A program made the translations under genes and the position numbers. This document shows, in pieces, positions 34,010 to 46,814 of a stretch of 64,000 nucleotides of DNA. How positions within the stretch are numbered: position 1 is the first letter of the stretch; each line of letters starts with the position of its first letter. The notes beneath the pieces were generated by a model. That model was given only the letters and a program-made list of their open reading frames with translations, made no database searches and was not told where the DNA came from. The stretch is from Bettongia penicillata ogilbyi (taxonomy: Eukaryota > Chordata > Mammalia > Diprotodontia > Potoroidae), in contig JAJHZJ010000008.1 of assembly GCA_023548195.1 (NCBI GenBank), positions 2,380,232-2,444,231 of the forward strand. Reading direction: 5' to 3'.

Positions 34010-34255
34010 ATTTTTCATGTATCTTGGACCTTTTTGTCAGTCTGGTGAAATCTATGGATCTTTACTCAGAATAACATGTTGGGGTTTTTTTAAATTAATA
34101 CTTAAAGGAAATGCTGAATTTCAGTTAGAGGTTAGTAAAGAGAAATATGTAATTTTTTCTTTTACCTACATTCACAGACACTTCACCTCTCCACCTCAAA
34201 ATCTTTCCATAAAGTCTGTGGATCCCATATTAAGAATCATTGTTCTAAAGGAACA
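34010..34255 (+). mobile_element. hAT-like short element, nearly complete
   Basis: Starts 'CTTGGACCTTTTTGTCAGTC', ends 'GTGGATCCCATATTAAGAAT'. The ends are the diverged inverted repeats of this family. Confidence 0.5.
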
Positions 34256-34261
34256 CTTTGA

Positions 34262-34450
34262 CAGGATAATCATGGAATCATAAACTTAGAACTAGAAGGG
34301 ATCTTAAAGGTCATCAGATCTAGCCCGCTTATTTTACAGATGAGGAAATTGAGGCATAGAAACGTAAAGTGACTTTCCCAGAGTCATACAGTGAGTAGGT
34401 ATCTGAGGCAAAATTTAACTCAGTTATTTCTGAATACAAATCAGGCATTT
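34262..34450 (-). repeat. MIR-like SINE
   Basis: 'TTTACAGATGAGGAAATTGA' and 'AGAGTCATACAGTGAGTAG'. Confidence 0.6.
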
Positions 34451-35689
34451 TATACACTGTGAATTGATGGCACATGTATAACATAAGCTACAAAAACAAA
34501 AGTGAATTGAAATGACAAATAGAAATTACAATAAATGACTGGTAATAGTAATTTCCCCAAATACTGGGATGACTTAACAGTTAGTTATAGAATTGCAAAA
34601 CTGCAATCCCATCAACATAATTCAAAGCAGTTGAGAATATATTAATTTATGGAAAAATGTGAAACACTTTTTTAAAACACCATAAGAATGCTATTGCTTA
34701 AGTTTAAGATTGCTTAAGTTTTCTAGAATAGAGATTCCCAAACTTGGCTAAGTAGACTTTGAGTCTTTACTTGCTCTCACCCCCAGGAAGTTGTTTTTTG
34801 GCTTACCTCTCTCCCATTTCATTCTCTTTCTTCTAGGATCCTTCCAGAAACAGTTAATAGATTTAGCAGAATAATCCAAGGAATAACTGTTCTAAGCATG
34901 AATATCTTACCAAGAAGTATTTTTTTTTTTTGAATCGTGTTGATATAAGGAAAGGTGGATTTCTTTGTGGTATTTTCTTCTAGTCATGTCTCAAACACTG
35001 AGTTGTTTATTGAGCTACATTGATTTTCATGTACTTTCAGGCAATTCAAATGGAAATTTGGCCTAGGGGAAATCCTAATTCCTTTAAGCTACAAAAGACC
35101 AGCTATTTGTTTTTATTCTAATTCTTTAGTACATTGGGAAACAAGATCATTAATGATCACAAAGACATGCTTTGTTTGTTTAGACAAAACTTAGACATGC
35201 AGTACTCAGCATACCTCTGTTAAACACCAGGGTTGCTCTGGGCTTTAGGATGCCTGAGATTAGAAATTGAAAATGAAATACATACAGCTGGGGAATTATC
35301 TGCTAAACAATGAAAAAAAGAGATCAAAACCATTGCCAGTGTGGACAGGCTTTGGTTTGGCACAAAAGTTTCTTGTCTCAGGATCTTGTTGAAAGCAGTA
35401 ATGTTTTGGCTATTATTTAAGAAAGTAGATGATATTTGGGGGAGAGGAGATTTGGCAACCTGACCAAACTTTAGTAAGTTTTTTACTTAAATAACGAAAT
35501 CTGGTAAAGCATTTCTTTGAATTTTGAATGTTCCTTACATTGGGAACCAATATCAAAATTATAAGGAATTTGGGTGTGTTCAAAAATATGGTTTTTGTTT
35601 CTATAAGGCTTTTGTAGCTCATGTTGCTATAGCACATTTATAAAAAGAAAAAATAATCGCTGATAAGTCTGAGGAAGGGAGTACAGAGT
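34451..35689. other. Intronic stretch, nothing recognised
   Basis: No gene or clear repeat; T-rich runs near 33990 and 34920. Confidence 0.4.
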
Positions 35690-36145
35690 ACGGCTATATC
35701 CATTTTCACAGATACAGAAACTGAGGCTTCAGTAGTTTAAATGACTTGTGCCCTAGTATCAGAGCTTCAGAGCCAGGCCTCAAACCTGACCCTCTCCTGA
35801 ACTCAAGTCCAATGTTCTTTCCATTATATCAGAGGTGTCAAACTCTATTGGAGTTTCCATCTGAAACAGGGATTAACAAACCATACATAAGGATCCTTGT
35901 AGGTCAAATATTTACTTAGAAAACCACATATTAAATCTATATATTGTGTTTTTATTTATTTTGTTAAATTTTCCCAGTTATATTTTGATCTGTTTTTAGT
36001 GCACTCAGAAAGAGTCACGTGTTTGACGCCTCTGCATTATACTGTACCACAAGAGTTGAACATTAATTCCACTCTGCCCCAGCTTCAGCACTTAGGACAG
36101 CACCTGACACCTATTAGGCTCTTCAAGAAAGCTTCTTGATTAACT
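35690..36145. repeat. SINE, dispersed repeat and L2-type tail in series
   Basis: 35690-35845 is an antisense SINE ('CACAGATACAGAAACTGAGG'). 35846-36045 is a repeat with 'AGAGGTGTCAAACTC' and 'CACGTGTTTGACGCCTCTG' at its two ends, near-inverted, so possibly a DNA transposon. 36075-36145 is an L2-type tail. Confidence 0.5.
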
Positions 36146-37449
36146 AATTGCAGATTAACTCGCTTCTAAAAGCAAGGCTATCTAAGATAGCTAAACTATC
36201 ATCTTCAAAGTGAACTCTGCTAGAACAGATAACCTCTTGAGATCCCCTCCAACTCTATGAGTAATGATGAATACTTTGTGCCAAAGAATATAAGGACAGA
36301 AGGAATCTCTTTTTTGCTCTGGTCCCAGGAGAGCCTGTTGAAAATACTGCTCTAAGATGAAGGTGAGAATCAAGTTCATACATTTATTAAGTATCAGCCA
36401 TTTTCTGAAAATTCAGGCCAAGCATTAGATTGATGTTAGCTCCTTCTTTTGAGTTAACATTTATATGGTATAGTATTTGGAGCCACCAAAAATTAATTTT
36501 TTTCTCATTTTTAGACTGCTTTATTCACTGAAATATTTTCCTATACTGTACTTCTATTCTCTGTAATCCCTTCAGAATTGGTATTCCTTAATGAGGTCAC
36601 TTAATCTCCTCCTTTTTTCTAAAAATGCAGACCTAGTTTTTCTGACCTTTCTGAGTGATGGGGTTCTTTAATATTTAGGTTGTCAGTACTCTTCTCTATC
36701 TTGAAATTTTTTACATGCTTTAATATTACAATGATCACATTTTCTCCAGTATCTAAGCATTTTCTTTAAAAAGAAGTGCTTGAGTGGTAGATGCTACTTT
36801 TTGTGAAGGTAATTTCCATATTTGGACATTTTAACCACCATAGCCATCAGAGAGTCCCCCTCTTTGGTGTTTGGGCATAATGAGATTCCTAGACATTATA
36901 TGTTAGCCTTTTTGTCATAATTCTGTTATCCTCATATTTATCTCTTTCATTTTGAATCCTTAAAGTCAAGTGAAGCTGTAGGGAATACTAGTTTAAGTCA
37001 TAACTGCTAGGTGACGAAACAGTGAGTTAGATAACTGTCTGCTAGATAAGATCATTACAGCAAAGCAGTTCACTGCGGAGTTCTCACTGTTATAATGACA
37101 AAAGAAATAGAAATGACTAATTCAGTGTGTTTTGCAGATGTGACCTTCATTTGGAACTTTGCTTTTAAGCTTTTGGGCCATTCCCTTTTCTCCTCTATTC
37201 ATACATACTGTCTACCCAAGTTAATGGAACATCCATGAATTTTACCTTATTTTCATAAATATATTCTGTGGAGAAATGACATTATTAAAGTTGATTGTTT
37301 CAGCATTTTTGCAGCCCTGTGCAGAGGGTCATCAATTGTTGTCTGATACAGAGTTATAACTTCTCTTGTTTTGTTAGAGATCCCTTTGGTCTCACAGGAG
37401 CTAGAAGAAGCAAAAGTTTTCAAAGAACTTGGGATAAAGAGTTGAAAGC
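36146..37449. other. Intronic stretch, nothing recognised
   Basis: Low-repeat, T-rich; no exon or RNA recognised. Confidence 0.4.
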
Positions 37450-37590
37450 CTAAAGTAGCTAGCTAATACAGAGCATTGGCCCTGGAGTCAGAAGGTCCTG
37501 AATTCAAATGTGGCCACAGACACTAACTAGCTATGTGATCCTGGGCAAGTCATTTAATCCTGATTGCCTATTTAAAAAAAAAAAAAAAGA
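37450..37590 (+). repeat. Poly(A)-tailed SINE
   Basis: 'CATTGGCCCTGGAGTCAG', 'GATCCTGGGCAAGTCATTTA' and a terminal A-run with no RTE-like tail, so probably moved by L1. Flanks 'TGAAAGCC' and 'TGGAAGCC' may be its target duplication. Confidence 0.75.
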
Positions 37591-37659
37591 TTTGGAAGCC
37601 CTGGGATATACTTTCAGTTTTACACCGAATTTCGCTACATAACATTGGGAAAAATCACT

Positions 37660-37880
37660 ATACCTAGAACAGCATGAGATTTTAGTTTAAAATCAGAGAA
37701 CCTGACTTCAAATCCCAGCTCTTCTATTTACTATCTGTATGACCTTGGACAACTCACTTAACCTCTTCGAGTCCAGTTTCCCCATCTGTACACTAAGGAA
37801 GCTGAGAAGTTAAGGAAAATGAAAAGCTGAACTAGATAATCTCAAAAGTTCCATCCAATTTAAGATCCCATAATCCATTT
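37660..37880 (+). repeat. tRNA-type SINE
   Basis: 'CTGACTTCAAATCCCAGC', 'GACCTTGGACAACTCACTTA', 'AGTTCCATCCAATTTAAGAT'. Confidence 0.7.
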
Positions 37881-37909
37881 GTCCAGTACTACAAACATGG
37901 CAATACTTC

Positions 37910-38205
37910 ACCAAACCTAGAAGAGATTTCCAAGATCATGTAGTCCAGCCAGTTGTTGAACAAATTCCTCTAATTAACGTTTCTGATAAGCTGTCATCCA
38001 GGCTCTGCTTAAAGACCTCCAGTTCCAGGGAACCCACTACTTCCTAAGAATGTCCATTTCCTGTTGATCATGAGATCATGGTGTTTGACTCATAGCCATG
38101 TTGCATCACCAGAAAAATGTTGGTATTGAAAAATAAAGGGTTTTGTGTCAAAAATTATTGAAAGCACTGAATAATTTCCTAAATACAGTTCACTCTGCTC
38201 TCTAC
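37910..38205 (+). mobile_element. CR1/L3 LINE 3' fragment
   Basis: 'GCTGTCATCCAGGCTCTGC' and 'TTAAAGACCTCCAGTTCC' fit the CR1/L3 3' region. The part after 38080 is a second, unassigned repeat also seen near 3905-4010. Confidence 0.55.
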
Positions 38206-38211
38206 TTATTC

Positions 38212-38370
38212 TGTTTTGTTTTTGTTTTTTTGTTTTGTTCTGTTTTTGGAGGCAGTTGGGGTTAAGTGCCCTGCCCAGAGCCAGTAAGTGTCTGAGGTCA
38301 GATCCAAACTCAGGGTCCTCCTGACTCCAGGGCCAGTACTATACCCACTGCACAACCTTGCTGCCCTCTT
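38212..38370 (-). repeat. Poly(A)-tailed SINE
   Basis: Antisense. A long TTTTG run (the A-rich tail) precedes 'GGGGTTAAGTGCCCTGCCC', 'GTGTCTGAGGTCAGATCC' and 'CCCACTGCACAACCTTGCTG'. Confidence 0.8.
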
Positions 38371-38439
38371 GTTATATTTTAGAGAAACTAATAAGGTTCC
38401 CCTCTCCAACTGCATGTACTAATCTAAACAATAATCAAT

Positions 38440-38760
38440 CTTTAACCACTTGGCTTTTAGGATGTAAAATGATAGATAGGGTTATCATCACTTTTGAGTG
38501 ACTGGGGATCTAAATGAAGAGACCCTGTATTATATGGATGTTGATAGAATCAAGACAATGTCATCTGCAAAAGAAGCATCATCTCTAGGAAATCTTCCTT
38601 TGTACTTTATGTGAAATATCTTGCATAATGCTGTTATACATTTTTGGTAAGCATTTATCTCCTTGTCTCTACCTTGTTTGGTAATTGACACATCAAAAAA
38701 TTTTGTGTAATTTTAATATATTTATTGGAGATACTTTATTGGAGAACTTTTTAATACTGT
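38440..38760 (-). mobile_element. RTE/BovB-like LINE fragment
   Basis: Antisense of an RTE reverse-transcriptase region: 'AATGTCATCTGCAAAAGAAG', 'AGGAAATCTTCCTTTGTAC', 'TTATCTCCTTGTCTCTACC'. Decayed and without an open frame. RTE elements supply the machinery that the RTE-tailed SINEs here would have used. Confidence 0.5.
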
Positions 38761-38885
38761 GTTTTGTTCTACCTCCCAGGATTCTTATGATGATCAAATG
38801 AGTTAGCATATCTGTCGTACAGCTTTTAGCATGGTACCTGTTCCTTAGTAGTCACTATGTAAATGCTAATTATTATTGCCATATC

Positions 38886-40847
38886 TTTCTTTCTGTCTAC
38901 AATAGTTAATAAATGGCAGGAGTTTCTGGAATTGTCTGTACCTATTAGCCACTTGTATGATTGTAAAGATGTGGAAAAATATTTTTTTGTGATAGTCTAT
39001 CAATTACCTTCTTGTTTTTAATCAAGGATACCCTAAATATATACATACACCATTGTCATAAAGATGTTTCAGAGTTAAGAGAGTAAGAATATGGGTTCAT
39101 AATTTCTGGTGTCTTCTCAGTCACTTAAAAATAACAAACATTATTTGTGAACTCTTCAGTTATTTTAAAATTTTCCTTTCTTTAAAATCTTGAAGATTAA
39201 TTCTTGCATTCTTTTTAAAACTGCATCTCCCCTAGATAGGAATCTTTGTCTATAAGTCATTAAGCCACACCCCAACATCATTTCCTCAAGTGTTATCTTC
39301 ATTTATATTTATTTATTTATTTATTTATTTTGTTTATTATGCTTTATATAGCACAATGGATACCAAAATGCTGAATTCCCAATGAAGAGACTCTACTTTC
39401 TCAGTTACTTTAGAAATTCTGACTTTGTTCATGTCTGTTTCTTACCCTGCTTCAGTTTTTACTCACAAATGCCTTTGGATGTGACTTAGTTGAAATTTCA
39501 GATTTAGCTTCTACAACCTCATTTTCTCTTGTACTACTTTTCATGTTGTATGAAGTAGTATTGTTCATCATCATCCACCTCTGTAATGTTTTGCAAATAG
39601 GATTGTATTTCATCCTCCTTAGCTGCCATGTTTCTTTGTTAAGAAAATCAAATGTCTGCTGACTGGAGCTCTTGCAGCCACTTTGTTTTGGTCAAACATT
39701 CTACATCAGTTAAAATTCTTTAAGAAATGATGATAATGATAGACCTTGTCATTACTTTTGTCCATTTTCCTTTTTTTAGAACCAGTAGCTTATTTAAAGA
39801 GATCATTTCAGAGACATTTTAATTACATAGTCTTCTCATTTTTTCTGATAATTTAATGTTAATTTTTACCTTTTCTCTTACAATTTGTTAACCTGACTTC
39901 TCATTTTGAAATTATTTCCTCATTGGTAACTGAATCATTTCCTTTCAGTGAGGATTTTTAGTTCTATTTTTCTGATTTTTTAAAACATTTGCCAACACCT
40001 TTTTAAAGAAAGTATATATGATATACTAGTACAAATTTTCTGAGAAATATAAAAGCCTTTGATCATTTTCAGAAGCACAATTAGAGTTGAGTAGTTCTGT
40101 GACTCAGCTAGTGTTTCTGCTAATTATATCCGTTTTCCAATAACCAATCCATCCAAAACGGTGATGGTCCTAACCTTATTTGAACATCTTCATACCCCTA
40201 ATTCAAAGAAAAAGCCCTTTTGTTAGTCATTAGCATGTCTCACGAGGTTCATTCATCCTGAGTTTTAGCCCTCAAGATCATGTCACACTTCTTTCATCTT
40301 CCTTTCCCTTCTCTTGCTTTATTTACTTTCATTTTCTGTACATCTTTTTAATATGAGTCAGCTGACTTTCCTTTCTGTTTACATTGTTGGGTGTAAACAG
40401 ATTTCCCCATTTTTCCTCTTTAGAGTCACTCATGTTTGTGTTATCAGAGTCTTAAGAAGGTCTCTGAGTCCACTTTCTCTTAGTCTATGTGAGACTAAGT
40501 CCATAGAACCTTTATCTTTCTCTGAACGTTCTGAAATCTACAACCTCAATATCTAGGGTACAAAATCTAATTCTGATTGATTCTCCTTTCCTGTATCACA
40601 GCCTCTAAGAGAAAATGATCACAGTCTCTCAAGATGCCCACATTACTACATCAGCATCTAGTTCTTCCTTATTATTTAGAATAGCATACAGTATAACTAG
40701 CTCCTCAACATTTTTCATGCATTTTGAAGAAGGAAAGTATCATTAATAAAATTCCTGAGTTTGTCAGCTGATTTACCTGGAAGAAAGAGAGAGCTTCAAC
40801 ATATTTATTGATGATTCGGGTCCTTATTACTCTTACACATACTATTA
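38886..40847. other. Intronic stretch, possibly old LINE
   Basis: No gene. A (TTTA)n run lies at 39301-39340. 40050-40800 has the look of a decayed LINE but I cannot assign it. Confidence 0.35.
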
Positions 40848-41190
40848 GGCAACTGGTTACACAGTTAATAGAGTATTAGACCTAGAGTCAGGAAGACCTG
40901 ATCAAATTGAACCATAGACACATATTAGCTACTTGACTCTGGCCAATTCATTTAACTTCTGTCTACCTCAGTTTCCTCATCTGTAAAATGGGGATAATAA
41001 TAGTGCCTAATTCCCAGAGTTACTGTAGAAATCAAATAAGATAATACTTGAAATGTGCTTCACACAGTGCCTAAGAATATAGTGAGTACTAAATTAATAT
41101 TTACTAATTAAATATAATTTAATTTAAATTAAATTTATTACATTTAATTAAATTAAATAAATTAAAATAAATATAATTAAATATAATGTT
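40848..41190 (+). repeat. tRNA-type SINE ending in AAT-rich simple sequence
   Basis: 'GAGTCAGGAAGACCTGATC', 'CATCTGTAAAATGGGGATAA', then a run of AATT/TAAAT units to about 41190. Confidence 0.75.
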
Positions 41191-41579
41191 ATTATTATCA
41201 TCACACTTCTGTACCATGTTTGTGATGTGTTTCTCCAGCCCTGAATCTGTGTCATCCTTTTGGCTAATTGGAGAACAGCACACTCCCACCACTATACTGT
41301 CCCCCTCTGAGGATTCTTACTGATACAGTCTCTCCCCACCAACCAATAAAAATTCTTAAATTTCTCCACATTAATACATCCTCTTAATATATAGAATACT
41401 CCTCTACCAGACCTTTATTCTGCTTCTTCTGAATGTTGTATACCTGTCCATGTCTACATCCAAATCATGAGTCCCATCTCATGATGCATGCTTATGTTAA
41501 GATCTCTAGTTGTAGATATGTTTAAGCATTTAAGGCCATGAGTCTTTTCTGTCTTCTTAGATACATTCTCCTAAAAATA

Positions 41580-41795
41580 TTGATTTTCTCCAGTGTGGAA
41601 CAGAGATTCCACTAGTTCTAGAATTAGAAGATCTAGCTTTAAATTCTAGCTCAGTCATTTACTATCCATGTGAACTTGAGCAAATTCTTTACCTCTTTGG
41701 GTTTTGGTTTCCTAGTCTATAAAATGGTAGACTTGGTTGAGGCTTCCTCTTAGGTCTCTTAGAGATCCAAATCCTAGGAGTCTATAATTTTGTAT
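41580..41795 (+). repeat. tRNA-type SINE, old
   Basis: 'GAATTAGAAGATCTAGC', 'CTAGTCTATAAAATGGTAG'. Confidence 0.6.
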
Positions 41796-42764
41796 TCTTC
41801 CTACATAATTATTGTTATTCTGTGGTTCTGGCTTGATATATACCATTTGGTGACTTGATTTCTCTTTTAATAGCTTGATTTAGTAACATAAAAGAATGAC
41901 ACTAATAAAAAGGAATATGTATTTAAACTTTTTTTCCATTTTAACATCATAAGCCAGAATCATTTTCAGCTCTGACCTACCTCTTCCATTGCCCTAATTT
42001 ATCTATCAGACTAAAAACTGAGACAACAGAAATTTAGCTGAATTCTTCAGATGAAGTCACTTAAAGTCTCACATGTAGTGCTTTAAAAAAACTCAAACAC
42101 AAAGTAAATTTTTATGAAAGGGATCTGAAGTCCATTATTTTTGAATATGTTAAATGGATGGATTTATATTAATCAAAGGGCATTTCCTTGGGACGTCTAA
42201 CGTTGAATTCTGAATATCAGTAAATGTTACCCATGGGAGCATATCAAGATTTCACTGCATAAATTTCCACCCAGGTCACTCACAGAAAGCCTGTAATGAT
42301 GAGTAGAATTTTAGTCTTTCAAAGAGGTGCAGCATGTATGCTGATGTTATGATAAACAGGCTCTGGTGTGTAGGGGCTGTTCATGTACATTTTTTCCCTA
42401 GATCACCTCCTGTGGGAAGGCTTTGGTGCCAGGGTAACAGCCAGGAAAAAAATCATTCTCCCTATCCCCTTCTACAGTGTGCATGCCTGAATGTTGATGG
42501 CAATAGCAGTGATGCTTAGTGATGAGTGGGACTTTTATTCCATTGTGGTCATTACACATTGGAGTAGCCTGGGAGGAAATGATTATTTTTGTGGCTTTAT
42601 AATGACTTGTGTGTCACTGGGATGCTTGATCTGCTAAAGGTCATGGTCTACTTCTTCCCTTATGTCCTTAGTGTACAAGGTCCAGTTAACATATTTCCAA
42701 TCTACATTCTCCTTGACTATCTGTTTCCCACTGTGAAAAGTACCGTGGAACTCCAACTGTTCAG
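41796..42764. other. Intronic stretch, nothing recognised
   Basis: No gene or repeat recognised. Confidence 0.4.
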
Positions 42765-42930
42765 TATCAGAGAACATTAGAGCTTGAAGCCACCTCAGAG
42801 AACATCCAGTCCAACCCACTCATTTTACTGATGAGAAAACTGGGACTCAGAGACTTGCCCAAGGTCACACAGCTGGTAAAAAACCAAGTTAGGATTCACA
42901 CCTCATTTTTCTGAATCAAAATCTAGTACT
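42765..42930 (-). repeat. MIR-like SINE
   Basis: 'ATTTTACTGATGAGAAAAC', 'CCCAAGGTCACACAGCTGG'. Confidence 0.65.
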
Positions 42931-43599
42931 TTTTTCCCCTATATTTTTAAAGTCTCCAGAATTGCGTTGGAGCCAGAAGGGGGTAAGGGGAGGGAAAGCA
43001 GAATGAACTTAAATTATTGCACTCTTCTTAGGGAAAATTATGGGTCTGTTCATTTTAATTTAATTTTTTAAACCTAAGAATATTTTCAAAACATGAAATG
43101 CTTGATGTTTTAGCTTTTTTTCTTTTTTTTAACATCCTTTAACTTTATTTCTAATCCTAAACCAATTTCAATCAACAACAAGGTAACTCACTGGAAATAT
43201 AATCCCTCTTTCTGAATATATGCCAAATATATCCTGTGTCGAGTTTGCATCATACTATTTTATTAAAATATTTGACCCCTGAAAATATTTATAAATGTTT
43301 AGCTACTTACATTTAATAAAGGCATTACAGGTGATGTTTAAGGGGTGACCAGAGGATATATTTATCAGAAAATGGTGAATTCTATTTTAAATGCCTTATA
43401 TCAAAGCCCTCTTGGGCTTTGGAAAATGATTTGTTTTAGCTTCCCCATATCCTTAACACCCTTAAACAAGATAAAAAATAATTTTACATGAGTTGCCTCT
43501 ATTTCAGTATTTTATGGATTTGTGATTTCATCAGTAGAGATACTCCTGCCATGAATATGGATGACAGCCTCTCTATGAATGAATGGGTAAATCAGTGAA

Positions 43600-43735
43600 T
43601 GAAGGAAGAGTATTTAATTAAAAGCATTTATGAGATGCTTGCTAGGTGATAGGCAGTCTGTTAAACCTGGGGACAAGAATCTAAAGGCCAACCAGTCCAT
43701 AATTTCATGGAGTTTACGTTGTAGAGGTAGATAGA
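43600..43735 (+). repeat. MAR1-type dispersed repeat
   Basis: 'AAAAGCATTTATGAGATGC', 'GGTGATAGGCAGTCTGTTA', 'TTCATGGAGTTTACGTTG'. Confidence 0.55.
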
Positions 43736-43739
43736 TGGT

Positions 43740-45322
43740 GTTTTTCCCACCCATCTCCTTTTCAGCTAAACTTCTTGAGAAAGCCATTGACGTGTGCTGC
43801 CTCCATTTCTACTCAGTTCAAAATTCTGAAATTTGGATTGTTGTCCTCATTAACTGAAACTGCTCTCTCCAGTCACTAGTGAGCTCTTCATTGTCAAATC
43901 GAATGGTCTTTTCTCAATCTTCATCCTTCTTGACGTCTCTATGGACTTGGACATCCTCCATCATCCTCTTCTCCTGGATATTCACTCCTCTCGGTTTTTA
44001 TAATGCTGCTGTCTCCTGGTTCTCCTTTTTGTCTGATTTCTCAGGATCCTTTGCTGTCTGTGTATCGAGATCACACCTACGCACCACAAGTGTCTTCTAA
44101 GGCTGTGTCCTGACCCTTCTTCTCTTCTGCCTCTATATCATATTGCTTGGTGACTTTACTGGCTCCCATGGGTTCAGTTATTTCTATGTATATGATTTCT
44201 ATGTCTATATTTTGAGCGCTTACCATTATCCTGTCATTGACTACCTCTTGGATGTCTTGAACTGGATATCCCAGAAGAATTTCAAACTCAATACGTCCAA
44301 ATCAGAATTCATTGTATTCCCCCACAAAGCCCTCCTAGCTTCCAAATGTCCATATTAGTGCCCAGAGTACCACCATCCCCTCAATAATCCAGGTTTGAGA
44401 CCTCCGTACCGTCATCTACTCTTCACATTTACTCATTCCACATAGGTAATCTATTACTAAATCTTATCATTTCCCCCTTTACAGAATTTCTTATTTAAGT
44501 CTTGTTCTCCTAACCAACACAAGCCACCACTGTCAGGGAGGTCCTCAGGAAGTTAAGTCAGCAAGAGGTTAATAAGTACCTTAAAATTAAGTGTTAAGTT
44601 ATTGAGTACCTTGGCTGTGGGCCAAGGGCTAGACTAGGCACCGGGTATACGAAGAAGGGCTAAAGCAAAAACAGAACAAACCACCAAACAACAGCTCCTG
44701 CTTTCCAGGTACTCACAACTTCGCACATGGACAATTGCAGCAGCAGTGGTCTCTCTGCCTCATCTTTCCCAACTCTAGACCATCCTCCACTTAGCTGTCA
44801 AGTTTATCTCCCTAAAACTCAAGTCTGACCCTCTGACCTCCCCACTCAATAAACTCCAGTGGTTCCCTATTACCTCCAGGATCTAATATAATCTCTTCTT
44901 TTTGACCTTTAAAGCCCTTCATAACCTCATCCTCTTCTTATCCTTCAGTATGCCTCTGTGTCTTCTGCAAGTGACACTGGCCCCCTTGCTTTACTTTGAA
45001 AAGGGTACCCTGAGTGGTTTTTTTTTTTACCGGTTTTCTTCTATGTCTGGACCTTATGCCCTCCTCATCTCTGCTTCCTGGCTTCCTTCAAGTCTCAGCT
45101 AAAGTCTCACCTTCTGCAATAAAACTTTTCCCAGTCTTTCTTAATGCTAGGGCTTTCCCTCTGAGACTACCCCAATTCATGCTGAATATATCTTGTTCAT
45201 TTGCATGTTGTCTCTCCTGTTAGGTTATGAGCTCCTTGAAAGCAGGGACTGGGTTTTTGGGGGTGGAGTGTCTTTTTTTGTGAGCACATAGTAGGTGCTA
45301 AATAAATACTTTATTGACCTAC
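43740..45322 (+). mobile_element. L2 LINE, 3' 1.4 kb, split by a MAR1-type repeat
   Basis: Longest LINE copy in the window. It follows L2 consensus order: 'CTGTCTCCTGGTTCTCC', 'GGCTCCCATGGGTTCAG', 'TTTCAAACTCAATACGTCCA' (end of the reverse-transcriptase frame), 'AACTCCAGTGGTTCCCTATT', 'AGCCCTTCATAACCTCATCC', 'GAGCTCCTTGAAAGCAGGG' and 'CACATAGTAGGTGCTAAATA' at the 3' end. Frameshifts and stops throughout; short open pieces at 43879-44358 are fossil L2 frame. A MAR1-type copy occupies 44540-44722. Confidence 0.82.
44540..44722 (+). repeat. MAR1-type repeat nested in L2
   Basis: 'GTTATTGAGTACCTTGGC', 'CTAGACTAGGCACCGGG' and 'CTCCTGCTTTCCAGGTACTC'. The L2 text continues on both sides. Confidence 0.65.
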
Positions 45323-46079
45323 TGTCTGCCTAACTCAGCTGCCAAAGAGATTTTCCAAAAGTATCACCAGTCTGCATCAGGAGGAAGGAATCAGCCCCCG
45401 TCAGAAACACTAGGTCAAAGCTTTTGTGCTTATCAGCAGGAAGATCAGGCCCATGAGTGACTACCATACTTCTAGCTTGGGTAAGATAAAGAAACCCAGT
45501 CTCAAAACAAAACAAAGAGATGGCAATTTCTGTGCCGCATAAGCTATAGCAGTTTGTTAGGACCTTTGAACCATGTTAGCTATCACTGGCACAACAACCA
45601 TTTGTATTGATCGTTAACACAACCAAGAGGAGATGAATGAAACATCCTACTGTCCATGCTTTCCAGCTGTTGATATATAATCTCTTTGTTTTGGAACACT
45701 TTAATGTATCTTGTTGTGTTTGGTTTTGAAATAGAAAGATATTATTTATCTTTTGACATTTCCCAGCTCTAATTTAAAGAAAATGGAAAACACAGTCTTC
45801 CTAAATGCCTAAAAAGCTCTTTTAAATGAGCCATGATCTCAGAAGCAGGCCTCTGTTTACCCTGGACTATTGACGATAAATACAAGAAAATGTTGCCACA
45901 AGTTACTGATTTTAATTGCCCCCCTATCATTTGGATTAGATGCCGTGTTTCATGAGCCGTGGTTTGCTAAATATCTTCAAACATTAAAGAATAGATGCAG
46001 TTGTGAGTAAAGTAAATCAATTGTTTTCCGTGTTATTTATTTGTCAGATGAACTGTCAGTAGTTATTCCTGGTATGTGT
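45323..46079. other. Intronic stretch low in repeats
   Basis: No repeat recognised; 45530-46050 is a candidate conserved non-coding stretch by appearance only. Confidence 0.35.
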
Positions 46080-46150
46080 TTGAGCATACATACACATATA
46101 TGTGTACATATGTATATATGTATATGTATACACACACATATATATAAAAC
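46080..46150. repeat. TATG/TA/CA microsatellite
   Basis: Alternating run ending CACACACATATATATA. Confidence 0.85.
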
Positions 46151-46814
46151 CATGAATTTTGAGTCATTTGTACAAATTTAGCTCACGAAAAAATGACTTA
46201 ATACAACAGAGTTACATATAGTAGTGTCTTTCTCTTATGCCCATTATCTCTCTTAGTGTTATAACAAATGAGCCATTTTTTTAAATGATAAAAACTCTCT
46301 TAATGCAGCCAGTCTAACCATCAAAAGTATCACCTGGTAGTAGAGAATATGAGATCCCTCCTGTTTCCAAATTCTGTCTCATAAAATGGACTTCAAAGGT
46401 TTCTACAAACAATGTGAAAGAAAGAGTTTATGTGCAGAATCTGGTTAGGTGTCAAATGTTACTGAACATTTTTTTCTAATTTTGTCTTTTATAATAAGGG
46501 GGGAAATGAAGTATATAACACAAATGCTGCTTTGAAAGTCACCGTTTCAACAGAACTCTTGAATAGAGGCTTCAGGACAAAATCACACAAGGCCAGGGAC
46601 CCAAACCCCTTTTATAAAGCACTTCTAAACTGAAGATTGCCCCATTTATAACAAATGGCTCCCCTGCCACAGAAAACTCCTGAATGGCCAGATATTTCAT
46701 TTAGGTTGTTTGATAATGATATCTACAGACTGATGAACTTGAGTATTCTGGTCTCCTCGCATGTGAAATTGTTGGAAGCGAGACCCTTTGCAAAGTAGGA
46801 AACCAAAAGAAGGC

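Noticed and set aside
43879..45223. Series of open frames of 60-75 codons
   Set aside because: Fossil frames and 3' UTR of an L2 LINE.
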